From: Lamellibrachia columna
Taxonomy: Eukaryota; Annelida; Polychaeta; Sabellida; Siboglinidae
Assembly: GCA_963662155.1 (NCBI GenBank)
Contig: OY759263.1
Span: forward strand, 20,599,165-20,663,164
Length of the DNA: 64,000 bases
Direction of reading: 5' to 3'
Part shown: positions 52,062-61,159 of the stretch, piece by piece
Position numbering within the stretch: position 1 is the stretch's first letter
Layout of the letters: each line of letters opens with the position of its first letter
Made by a program: the position numbers and the translations under genes
The notes under the pieces: generated by a model
The model's input: the letters and a program-made list of their open reading frames with translations, nothing else
Told to the model about the DNA's origin: nothing
The model's database searches: none

Positions 52062-52165
52062 TTGCTTGCTTGCTTGCTTGCTAGCTTCGGACTGAAGTAC
52101 AGAACAATGCCAGTTTATCAGTTTTGCAAAATCAATGAATAATTATGTGTTAATTTATTTGGAAT
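51584..52165 (+). mobile_element. tRNA-His-carrying composite repeat, copy 1
   Basis: The unit starts upstream of the tRNA with a block containing gtcacgccgac, then the 13-mer agctggcgcgatg, the tRNA, and two successive body modules. Each module begins aatctctctgtcatggcatg (about 51727 and 51846) and continues into a cagtattttatta-type block. It ends in a (GCGT)n tract at about 51996-52062, a short (CTTG)n run and a 100-bp tail. No terminal inverted repeat or clear target duplication was found, so the mobility mechanism is unknown. A segmental duplication of a tRNA locus is the main alternative. Confidence 0.6.
51641..51712 (+). tRNA. tRNA-His (GTG), copy 1
   Basis: A complete 72-nt cloverleaf: acceptor GCCGTGA pairs with TCACGGC, the five-pair anticodon stem TCTCG/CGAGA encloses loop TTGTGGC with anticodon GTG at 51674-51676, the T arm is CCAGG-TTCGAAT-CCTGG, and the discriminator is A. 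The A box (TAGTGGTTAGTAC) and B box (GGTTCGAATCC) are intact, so Pol III transcription is plausible. The sequence resembles animal cytosolic tRNA-His. The gene is embedded in a dispersed repeat; the conserved 13-mer agctggcgcgatg precedes it. The first run of four or more T lies about 40 nt downstream, so a long 3' trailer is expected. Confidence 0.93.
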
Positions 52166-52199
52166 TTACAATTTAACCAGCAGCCCTTTTGTGGACTCC

Positions 52200-52345
52200 T
52201 GGGGCGCCGTAGCGTAGCGAACTCTCAATCGAGGGAACCCGTTTTCGAACCCTATTGCAGCCCTTTCCAAGCATTGGCAATTTCGTTCACCCCACTTTGC
52301 CACAATTCACTCAGCTGTACAAATGAGTACTTGGGTACAGACAGA
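52200..52345 (+). mobile_element. Decayed tRNA-derived SINE-like element
   Basis: ggcgccgtagcgtagcgaac (A-box-like) is followed by a B-box-like gttttcgaaccc 30 bp later, then caagcattggcaatttcgtt and ctcagctgtacaaatgagta. The latter resembles the common SINE body phrase around CACTC-AGGTGT-AAATGGGTACCTGG. The acceptor stem does not fold, so this is not a working tRNA. Boundaries are approximate. Confidence 0.4.
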
Positions 52346-52707
52346 ATGTGAACGAACAGTCTTCGCGCAGTAATTCCAGTGAGGATGAGTGCTTCACATA
52401 GAAGTCGAGATCGCGTTGGAATCGGTCCCTTTACCTTTCTCCTTCTGTTGTCCACGGCTGCTGGAGAGAATTCGCCATCCGCATGTCATTGAAACTTGGC
52501 ACGGTTAGGGTCTATGTATCTCGATTGATGTGCTGCCAGTGGCGTATTTAGTAAGGCATTGGGACACGCCTAATTTGTTCGTATGTAACCTGTAGCGCCA
52601 CTACATGGTATCATATTAAACTAATGGGTGACTAGGCTTGGCCCCCTTTGGCCTCCCAATTGCGATATCCTAGATACGCCACTGGTTGATGCGCAATTGG
52701 TTTAACA

Positions 52708-52772
52708 TTCACGCACGCACGCACGCACGTACGCACGCACGTACTCACGCACACACGCACACACGCACATAT
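52708..52772. repeat. (ACGC)n microsatellite, interrupted
   Basis: cacgcacgcacgcacgcacg with gtacgc and cacacgc interruptions, next to the inverted tRNA repeat copy 2. Confidence 0.9.
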
Positions 52773-52914
52773 ATAGTAAACATGTTGAGTTTTGTACAGA
52801 AAGGTTCATGTCACTGAATAACTACTTGATATGCGTACTCTGCATTTATTCCACGCATGGGACATTTTTCTCCAGATCAGACTAAATAGATAATTTATCA
52901 TCTGTTTTGTTTGT

Positions 52915-53200
52915 TTCTTAAATTAAGAACAAACAAAAAGAAAGCTGACATGCCATGACAGAGAGATTTCACAGCTCTCTGCCGTGACCAGGATTCGAAC
53001 CTGGGTTCTCTCGGCCACAACGAGAAGTACTAACCACTATACGATCACGGCCATCGCGCCAGCCGTGTGGTCGGCGTGACGTCGCAGGCTGTCACGCCGG
53101 CAGTCACGACTGTGATGTGTAATAAGACGCGGGTGAATGAAGGAGCAAGTAAACCAGCTTGTTGTCGATGGTGTCTAGGCAGAGCGCGATTAATCGTTTA
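52915..53200 (-). mobile_element. tRNA-His-carrying composite repeat, copy 2, inverted and truncated
   Basis: On the minus strand this copy has an upstream block with gcgattaatcg, the phrase caacaagctggtttacttgc, catcacagtcgtgactgcc, then the tRNA and a single body module that decays at about 52915. Copies 3 and 4 share the upstream phrases in the same order, so homology extends at least 140 bp 5' of the tRNA. Confidence 0.6.
52980..53051 (-). tRNA. tRNA-His (GTG), copy 2, inverted
   Basis: Reverse-strand copy identical over all 72 nt to the tRNA at 51641, with the same stems, GTG anticodon and A and B boxes. Its 5' flank keeps ggctggcgcgatg and its 3' flank keeps the gagagctgtgaaatctctct block, so it belongs to the same repeat unit, here inverted between copies 1 and 3. 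Confidence 0.93.
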
Positions 53201-53914
53201 CTAACAAAAAATCAAATATCGATGTAAAATTTGACAATATTGAATAAAAGTATAGAAAGAATTTTTAGCAGTCTTGATAGCTCAACTGGAAGGAACATGT
53301 TAACTTGACAAAATCCCAAGTCTCAAAAACTGTTGCCATTATGTATAGAGTTAGATACTTACAAGATGAATGTTCACTTTTCATATTATATTGTTTACAG
53401 CCCTTCTATGATATACTTCTGTGAAGTTTGGGACAGGTTTGCAAAACCGATAATGCATTGATGCCATTCAAAACCTACCAGCGACTAAAATGCAGTTTTG
53501 GGACTGAGTGTGAAGTAATGGCATTGCTATACACTCACGCATGGACGCACGAACACACACGCACGCACGTACACACGCACGTACGCACGCAAACACGGAA
53601 CATAGTATATGTCCTCAATGGAGACCAATTTAAACATGGAGCGACAAACCTACTTGACTAGCTAAGTAAACTTTTTAGTTAATTTAATTTGTAAAATTAA
53701 CCAGTTAAGATTAACAGTTTACCTATTGCCAAATGTTCTAGTAAAATGCCGTGAATTGCATTGGATGTGGCGTTATATAAAATAAATATTATTTTTAATG
53801 CAAAAGTGCTCCTAAAATTGTTATGCACATATACCAGAGTTATTGCTGAATTCTTGCAATGCTATCAACAGTCCACGTTCACCAGACAAGGCGCGATTAA
53901 TCGACTGATTGGAT

Positions 53915-54095
53915 TTATTTGCTTACTTACCCCTCCCTTGTGGGTTTGGGCCTCTCTAGTTTTTTCTTTCCAGAAGGTCTCCAGTACTACGTCTATTTTA
54001 GTGACCTTGTTGAATATTTGATCTGTGCAAGATCTCCCCGGTCTGACACCAGCCTGTTCTTCCCTGAGTCTCGTATCCACCGCTTTCCTCATTTT
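53915..54095 (-). pseudogene. RT fragment nested in tRNA-His repeat copy 3
   Basis: The minus strand reads MRKAVDTRLREEQAGVRPGR then SCTDQIF, matching the RLREEQAGFRPGRSCTDQIF motif of LINE reverse transcriptases. The following codons (LETFWKEKTREAQ) are not recognisable. The segment interrupts homology between tRNA-repeat copies 3 and 4, so it inserted after the repeat had spread. Confidence 0.6.
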
Positions 54096-54273
54096 AAGTT
54101 AATATTAACTGAACTGTTACAAGTAAATGATAAGTTAATCGCGCTATGCCTACACATCAACGACAAAGAGCTGGTTTACTTGCCTTGCTTGGTTCACCCT
54201 AGTCGTGTCCGCCGTCGTAACCCAACCCCGCAACGTCACGCAGACAAGCACTAGTCACGCAGCTGGCGCGATG

Positions 54274-54345
54274 GCCGTGATCGTATAGTGGTTAGTACTT
54301 CTCGTTGTGGCCGAGAGAACCCAGGTTCGAATCCTGGTCACGGCA
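54274..54345 (+). tRNA. tRNA-His (GTG), copy 3
   Basis: Full 72-nt tRNA-His identical to the other three. The flank 3' of the gene differs slightly (gagggctg instead of gagagctg), showing that flanks mutate while the tRNA does not. A retrotransposon fragment interrupts the repeat upstream, and the 3' end of LINE A2 abuts it downstream at about 54521. Confidence 0.93.
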
Positions 54346-56275
54346 GAGGGCTGTGAAATCTCTCTGTCATGGCATGTCAGCTTTCTTTTTGTTGGATAAT
54401 TTAAGACATTTGTTTAAACCAGTATTTTATTATTACCCAGGCCCGTACTCGGCTAATTAACACACATGAAACAAGCAAACAACAAGTTGGAAAGTCCCGG
54501 GATGACTTATGGAAATGTTTAACAAGATTTAACAAGATTTGCCATCCAAGCCAAAGGCCCAGATGGCAAGTGGACAAGGAAGCCATTGGCTTATCGAGAG
54601 TCCAACAATGTTCATCTACTTATAACCCGCCCTCCTGAGATATGTGTCAACCTTGTTTTTAAACATATTCACGCTGCTAGCAGTTACACAATCTGTAGAC
54701 AATTTGTTCCATTCATTTATTGTCCTCTGTGAGAACGAGTGCTTCCTGATGTCCAATCTAGATTGATCCTTTACTAATTTTACCTCATGTCCTCTAGTTC
54801 TGCTATCCTTCTTGAGTGAGAAAAACACATTTCTATCAATATTTTCATACCCATTCAATATCTTAAAAACTTCAATCTGATCTCCTCTTAACCTCCTTGT
54901 CTCTAGAGTTGTTAAACCACATTCTTTCAGGCGTTCTTCATAACTAAGGTCTCTCAGTTCTGGAATCATTTTAGTTGCTCTCCTTTGTATGCGTTCAAGC
55001 ATATCTATATCCTTCTTACGATATGGTCTCCACGCTTGTATACAGTATTCTAAATGAGGTCTAACTATTGCTTTATAAAGAGGTATAATTAACTTTTTCC
55101 CTTGTATGTTATGTTTCTTCTAATAAATCCAAGAATTTGATTACCCTTTGAAGCTGCAATACCACACTGCTCTGAAACTTTCATATCAGCGCTTATTGTA
55201 ACTCCTAAGTCCTTTGCTTTTACAGTAGTACCCAGAACAGTATCTCCCATTTTATAGTTTACATTCAAGTTCCAATGTCCTGTATGTAGGCATTTACATT
55301 TCCCAAAATTTAACAACATCTGCCATTTCTCAAACCATTTCACTAATCTGTCTAGATCGTTTTGTAAATGTTGTTTATCACCATCAGTATTAACCTTTCT
55401 AAACAGTTTTGTGTCATCCGCAAATTTCAGTACGTTACTTGTTATACTGTCGTCCAAGTCATTGATATATATTAAGAATAATATAGGTCCTAATACTGAT
55501 CCTTGAGGTACCCCACTCAAAACCGATTTCCAATTTGAAACTTCTCCATCTACTACAACTCGTTGTCTTCTGTCAGTCAGCCATTGTTCTATCCAGTCAG
55601 TTATGCTATCCCCGATACCATGGGCTTTTAATTTAAGAGTAATCTTTGATGTGGCACTTTGTGAAAAGCTTTCTGAAAATCTAAGTAGATAATATCTACT
55701 GGCGATCCCACGTCTATCCACTTAGTGATTTCTTCCAAAAAACATAACATATTTGTTAAGCATGACCTCGCTTTAAGGAATCCATGTTGAGATGAATTTA
55801 ATAACTTATGCTTAACGAGGAAGTCCACCATATGGTCTTTTATTAACCTTTCTAATAATTTACAAATCACTGACGTTAAACTCACTGGTCTGTAATTCTC
55901 TGACTTATTTCTCGAACCCTTTTTAAATAAAGGTATGATGTTTGCCTCTTTCCATTCAAACGGAACAACTCCCTCTTTTCATGACAAGTTGAATACTCTT
56001 GCAAGTGGTGTACTGATTTGTTCTACTGTTTCCATTACTAATTTTGGAAGAATCCCATCCACTCCCGGTGATTTATTATCCTTCATTGCCTTTATTTTCT
56101 TAGCTACCATTTCTGGAGTTACAACTAACGGTCCTAAATATTCAGATTTAACCTCCTGAAATTTAGCATCAGCAACTGATAATGAACTAACATCTTCTTT
56201 GGTAAACACTGAACTGAAGTAACCATTTAGGTCTTCTGCCATTAAAAACCCCTGTGATATTATATTTCCAGCACT

Positions 56276-57723
56276 GTCTTGTCTTGTCTTGTCTTGTATT
56301 GTTACTGGCCAACACTCCTATGGAGTCAAACGGTCAGGGTTGGGTCTGAATGCTATTTAGTCATGTTTGTTTGGGGCTAGGTGTGTGAGTGCTTGCTTAA
56401 ATTGCTGTGGTTCTGTGATGTTGACTATTGCGTCTGGTAATGAATTCCAATCTTTTATTGTTCGGGGAAAAAAAGAAAATTTGTAACAGTTTTTGCTCGC
56501 GTGTATAGTGTTGAAGGCTTTGCTATTTAGATGCCGTGAATGGCGTTTGGTGGGTTGGAGGAGGTTTGCAACAGGCAATGATAGATGACTGTGGATGGCT
56601 TTGTGGAATATGGTGAGCCGTCTGTTTATTCTTCTGGTTGTTAATAGTTCTATGTGTAATTTTTTTATCATTTCTGTCACACACCCAGTTTCTCGGGATG
56701 TGTAGTTGTTGTGGCAAAAGCGAGCCGCCCGTCTTTGTACCATCTCTATTTTGTTAATGAGAACCTGGGTGTGGGGGTCCCATACGGATGATGAATATTC
56801 TAGGAGTGGGCGAACAAGGGTTGTGTAGGCGGTTGTTTTGATGTTTTGGGGGCATGAGTGGAGATTCCGTCTGATGAATGCAAGTGTGCGGTTAGCTGAG
56901 GCTGTGATCCGATGGATGTGTTTGTTCCAGGTGAGATCTTTGGTGATGCAGACTCCTAGATAGGGATGACTGTCAGTTTCTTGTAGTGTTGAATCTCCTA
57001 GTGTGTAACTGTAGTGTTTTACATGTCTTGCGTGTGTAATTCTCATGACGAAGCATTTTTGTGTATTGAAATGCATTTGCCAGTCATGTTCCCATTGTGC
57101 CAGCCGGTTTAGATCTTTCTGGAGTTCATGTGAGTCAGACTCATTTTTTATTTCTCTATAGAGGACACAGTCATCTGCAAACAGACGGACTGTGGAGTGA
57201 ATATTGTCTGGTAGGTCATTGATGTATGTGAGGAAAAGTAACGGTCCCAGTACCGTGCCCTGGGGTACACCCGAAACAACGTTGGTCCAGGTCGAGTGTT
57301 CTCCGCCGACTACAACTCTTTGTTTGCGACGTTTAAGGAAGTTTGAGATCCAGGTGTGTGTATTATTGTGGATGCCATATCTGTTTAATTTATTTAGAAG
57401 CCGGTTGTGGGGGACGGTGTCAAATGCTTTTGAGAAGTCCATTATTATCATGTCAGTCTGGGATTTGTTATTTAAAGAATTAGCTAGATCGTGTGTGGTG
57501 AGTATTAATTGAGATTCTGTGGAGTGTTTTCTGCGGAAGCCATGTTGTCTATCTGTTAAGATTGCGTATTGGTCAAAGTGGTTCATGATGTTAGAGAATA
57601 TAATGTGTTCGAGGATTTTGCAACATATCGATGTTAAGGAGATGGGACGATAATTTGATGCAAGGGACCGGTCTCCCTTCTTGAATATGGGGGTGATGTT
57701 GGCTCGTAACCAAGAGAGTGGGA
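56276..57723 (-). mobile_element. LINE B, 5'-truncated, nested inside LINE A2
   Basis: Inserted on the minus strand into A2. The 5' junction is at about 57723, directly after the A2 codons for GPLED. The 3' end is a pentamer tail, TCTTG repeated on the plus strand (about 56277-56297). Plus-strand gtctt is present at both junctions (56276-56280 and 57724-57728), a candidate 5-bp target duplication, though it overlaps the tail repeat. Its ORF is intact, so the insertion is younger than the decay of A2. Confidence 0.88.
56357..57718 (-). CDS. LINE B reverse transcriptase, intact 453-codon frame, 5'-truncated
   Basis: An uninterrupted minus-strand frame. It starts within RT at LSWLRANITPIFKKGDRSLA and has NYRPISLTSICCKILE, DFSKAFDTVPHNRL (first catalytic Asp), GVPQGTVLGPLLFLTYINDL, an intact FADDCVLY catalytic box, SHPYLGVCITKDLTWNKHI (thumb region) and a C-terminal domain ending LTHLAPNKHD before the stop at 56357-56359. 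The first ATG is at 57586, downstream of the first RT motifs, so the native start, ORF1 and endonuclease were lost by 5' truncation. The absence of stops over 1.36 kb shows it is young. A decayed relative lies at 46848-47592. It may be translated only by read-through from flanking transcripts. Confidence 0.88.
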   Translation of the reverse strand, partial: LSWLRANITPIFKKGDRSLASNYRPISLTSICCKILEHIIFSNIMNHFDQYAILTDRQHGFRRKHSTESQLILTTHDLANSLNNKSQTDMIIMDFSKAFDTVPHNRLLNKLNRYGIHNNTHTWISNFLKRRKQRVVVGGEHSTWTNVVSGVPQGTVLGPLLFLTYINDLPDNIHSTVRLFADDCVLYREIKNESDSHELQKDLNRLAQWEHDWQMHFNTQKCFVMRITHARHVKHYSYTLGDSTLQETDSHPYLGVCITKDLTWNKHIHRITASANRTLAFIRRNLHSCPQNIKTTAYTTLVRPLLEYSSSVWDPHTQVLINKIEMVQRRAARFCHNNYTSRETGCVTEMIKKLHIELLTTRRINRRLTIFHKAIHSHLSLPVANLLQPTKRHSRHLNSKAFNTIHASKNCYKFSFFPRTIKDWNSLPDAIVNITEPQQFKQALTHLAPNKHD

Positions 57724-58814
57724 GTCTTCTAGAGGTCCAACCTTGTCTTGTACGTTTTGCTTACTCCTGACATATGCATAAAAACTCTTGCTGTCATTTT
57801 TGATGTTACATGATAGTTTTTGCTCATAGCTTCTTTTAGATTGTCTGATTTCAGTTGTAGCTGCAGTAAGTGCCTCTTTGTAATTTGCATAGTCTTCTTC
57901 CTTTCTCGTACGCCTATAAACCCTCCACATAGTTTGTTTTAACACTATTTTTCTGATAGACTCTTTTGACAAGTGTTTCTTTCTACATCGTTTTCCTTGT
58001 TTTTGGAAGGGAACAAATTTATCGATGATACTCTCAATTTCATATTTTAGAATATTCCAACATTCAGTTGCGGTCTTATTCATCAGCATGTTATTCCAAT
58101 CTAGCTTTGCTAAGTATTTTCTCATATCTTTGTAGTTACCTTTGTGGAAGTTTCTCTTGTTCGTTTTCTCATTTTTACTTTCTGATTTTACATTGATGTC
58201 AAAATGTATTTGATTATGGTCACTGTTACCCAATGGTTCAAATATTTTTACATTGTCCACTAATTCTTTTTGTGATGACAAAACTATATCTAATACATTT
58301 TCTCCCCTGGTTGGTTCTAGCACGTGCTGAGTAAGAAAGCTATCCTGGATTAAAAATAGAAATTGTTGGTCCTCAATCCCTGTGCTCTCTAGAGAATTCC
58401 ATTGTATGTGTCCATGGTTAAAATCTCCCATTATGATTCATTCCCCTTTACTAACTTCCTTTATAGCGTTTTTTATTTTTGTGTTGTCCTCTTCGTTTAT
58501 GTTTGGACTTCGATAAACTAATCTTGCCCATGGACGGGCACTTACACACATAACATAAACAACCTTAATGCCAGCAGTGACTGACAATTGCCGAATTTCA
58601 GCGACTGGGGATGATGAGAAGAAACAAGGAAAATATAAGTAAAAAGCCAGTTTTGTGAGACACTATAAAAAAACTAGGCTTTCATCCTTAGATAATGGTG
58701 GCAGCAAGTTTTGTACTGCAATTGAATCTCGTAGTCACGTGGCGTCTGGAGCGTAAAACGTTATCCGGCATTAACAAAGTTAAAAGTCTACGCAACCACG
58801 TCACTGGTGAGTCA

Positions 58815-59225
58815 CTTTTGACGGTTCAGCCACCGAGCAGTCGCTCTCGACGGTCCATCCTTCGGGTAGCCGCTCTCGACAGTATGGTGCCGGGGAGCCG
58901 CTCTCTACGGTACGGCCACCGGGGGACCGCTCCCTACGAAATGGCCCCCGGAGAGCCTCTCTCGACGGTACGGCCACCACGGAGCAGCTCTCGACGGTTG
59001 AGCACTGGGAGCCGTTCTCGATGGTACGGCTACCAGGGAGCTGCTCTCTACGGCCACTGGGGAACCGCTCTCAACGATATGGCCACCACAGAGCCGCCCT
59101 CGACGGTACGACCACCGAGGAACCGCTCTCTGCTGTATAGTACCGATGAGCCGTTCTCGACCATAGGACACTGGAGAACCGTTCTCGACAGTAGGGTTAC
59201 CGGGGAGACCTCGACGATCCTGCCA
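58815..59225. repeat. 29-bp minisatellite, degenerate, about 14 units
   Basis: Tandem unit with core gccgctctcgacggtacg followed by gccaccgggga. Units vary in length by 1-2 bp and diverge by several substitutions. The same core recurs in the homogeneous array at 63660-63912. Open frames here (ERLSGG, SRSRWYG types) are repeat artefacts. Confidence 0.9.
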
Positions 59226-59518
59226 CCAAGACGCATCATACTCCAGAAAACAGCCGCATGTGAATAAAACATTTAATTATTGCCTCTAATAAGGCTATAT
59301 TTTATATGTTTTAGTTTTGTTATTATTTTATACGTAGCAAAACTTACCAACAGTCAGACACAGCTCAGCCTTTCACAGTTCCCTAAATTCCTAGTCAATC
59401 CAAAAGTTTCTCTAAACTTCTTATGCCCAATTTCCCCTGTGCCCAGATGTCCCTTTATATGTGTATATGCCAAATGAGTGTCAAGCAGTAATCCTGGCTA
59501 ACCACCAATATCAGATTT

Positions 59519-60185
59519 GTTGCTAAATTCTTGCAACGCTGTCAACATTCCAAGTTCACCAGATATTGGACGATTAATCGACTAATTGCATTGTTTCATT
59601 TATTGAGTTAACTTGTGTTTTGAAAGTTAAGATAAGTTAAAATTATCTTAACTTTACAGACAAATTATTACCGAAACATCATCGACAAAGAGCTGGTTCA
59701 CTTGCCTTGCCCGCTCCTTATTTCACGCTTGTCTTATTTCACATCACAGCTATGACTGCCCCCGTGACCACCGTTGTGACCAACCCTCGACATCAGGCTG
59801 ACTATCCTTTGTTCCACAGCTGGCGCGATGGCCGTGATCGTATAGTGGTTAGTACTTCTCGTTGTGGCCGAGAGAACCCAGGTTCGAATCCTGGTCACGG
59901 CAGAGAGCTGTGAAATCTCTCTGTCATGGCATGTCAGCTTTATTTTTGTTGGCTAATTTAAGAATTTTTTCTAAAGCAGTATTTTATTACTATGCGGGTC
60001 TGTCCCCAGCTAGTCTGTAAAATCTTAAGTTATTAATCTCTCTGTCATGGCATGTCAGTTTTTCTTTTGTATGCTGATGTAAGAAAGCTTCAACTGGTAT
60101 TTTATTAGTACATTGCACGGGATGTTCAACTGCTAATGTGTCATGCGTTCTTAAGCGCCATGTTTTGCCACATATATTATTTTGG

Positions 60186-60231
<46 letters not shown>

Positions 60232-60520
60232 TTGCTTGCTTGCTTGCTAGCTTCGGACTGAAGTACAGAACAATGCCAGTTTATCAGTTTTGCAAAATCA
60301 ATGAATAATTATGTGTTAATTTATTTGGAATTTAACAATTTAATCTCTCTGTCATGGCATGTCAGCTTTCTTTTTGTTGGCTAATTAAAAATAATTATCT
60401 AAACCAGTATTTTATTATTATGCAGGCATGACCTCAGCTAGGCTGCAAAATCTGAAGTTACTAAACGCGCACACATTAATTGGTGAATCCCGGGATGACT
60501 TCTGCAAATTTTTAATTAAA
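59519..60520 (+). mobile_element. tRNA-His-carrying composite repeat, copy 4 (longest)
   Basis: The longest copy, about 1 kb. The 5' block (aaattcttgcaacgctgtca, cgattaatcgacta, cgacaaagagctggttcac) runs about 310 bp before the tRNA. Three body modules starting tctctctgtcatggcatgtc follow at about 59917, 60036 and 60341, with a (GCGT)n tract at about 60187-60230 between the second and third. It ends with aaatctgaagtta, aacgcgcacaca and tcccgggatgacttctgcaa. Related end sequences recur at 63911-64000 after the 29-bp minisatellite. Confidence 0.6.
59831..59902 (+). tRNA. tRNA-His (GTG), copy 4
   Basis: Full 72-nt tRNA-His identical to the other three. The sequence from 59818 to about 60335 is nearly identical to copy 1 and its downstream flank (51628 to about 52165), apart from the length of the (GCGT)n tract, so copies 1 and 4 are a recent duplication. 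Confidence 0.93.
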
Positions 60521-60787
60521 AATTATGTCAAAAATCATTCGAACCCCCGAACACCCCTACTGTCCCCTCCCTGCACAACTGCACACACAACTTTAACCTA
60601 ATGCCAGCAGTGACTGTCATTTTGGTGAAGTTCAGTCACGCTGGATGATGTGATGCAAGAAGTGAAATATAATCTTCCAGGTGTTAACAAGGTGTTAACA
60701 AGTCGTCGTGTTGTTGTCAATATTCAGTTTTATTAGATCGAGTAATCATACAGCTCAATTCGACCGTCCCTGCTGCTCAAGTGTCGC

Positions 60788-61040
<253 letters not shown>

Positions 61041-61159
61041 CAAGGTCGCACTAGGCTAGCGTCTGAGCCAGATGCTTTAATCATATCGTGTTATAGTACA
61101 CTACAGTACCCTATTTCTCAACACCCCCTTTTCTCTAGAAAGTATTAGCGCGATTATAA

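Larger units (their letters stand above)
53836..54520 (+). mobile_element. tRNA-His-carrying composite repeat, copy 3
   Basis: Begins near 53836 with attcttgcaatgctatcaac and gcgattaatcgac, both shared with copy 4. It is interrupted by a reverse-oriented retrotransposon segment (about 53915-54095), resumes with cgacaaagagctggtt and ttgccttgc, carries the tRNA and one body module, and ends in tcccgggatgacttatggaa just before the LINE A2 tail. Confidence 0.6.
54616..58535 (-). pseudogene. LINE A2 ORF2 remnant: endonuclease fragment plus reverse transcriptase
   Basis: The order on the minus strand is RPWARLVYRSPN, an in-frame TGA (58440-58438), MGDFNHGHIQWN with the GDFN motif, LGNSDHNQIHF with the SDH motif of APE-type endonuclease, then the linker ECWNILKYEIESI. 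The LINE B insertion follows. RT then resumes: KSPGVDGILPKL, a TGA (55981-55979), NYRPVSLTSVICKLL, DFQKAFHKVPH, a frameshift near 55630, GVPQGSVLGPILFLIYINDL, an intact FADD box, a second frameshift near 55095, and the C-terminus ending RRAGYK at 54616. The active-site residues survive, unlike A1, but the frame is broken at four or more places besides the insertion. Confidence 0.87.
54521..58560 (-). mobile_element. CR1/jockey-like LINE, family A2, split by LINE B
   Basis: The 5' part (58560-57724) carries the C-terminal part of the endonuclease and the linker. The 3' part (56275-54521) carries the RT domain, C-terminus, 3' UTR and two tail decamers (aacaagattt on the plus strand, 54521-54540). 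The two parts join without loss when 56276-57723 (LINE B) is removed: codons ...PLED continue into SAGNIIS. The A2 tail abuts tRNA-repeat copy 3. Protein similarity to A1 is clear but lower than that between the two A1 copies. Confidence 0.88.

Noticed and set aside
52200..52262. Additional tRNA gene
   Set aside because: A- and B-box-like sequences are present but the acceptor and anticodon stems do not pair; treated as a SINE head.
57634..57723. C-terminal extension of the LINE A2 frame (SHSLGYEPTSPPYSRRETG)
   Set aside because: This is A2's frame reading into the inserted LINE B out of register, not protein sequence of either element.
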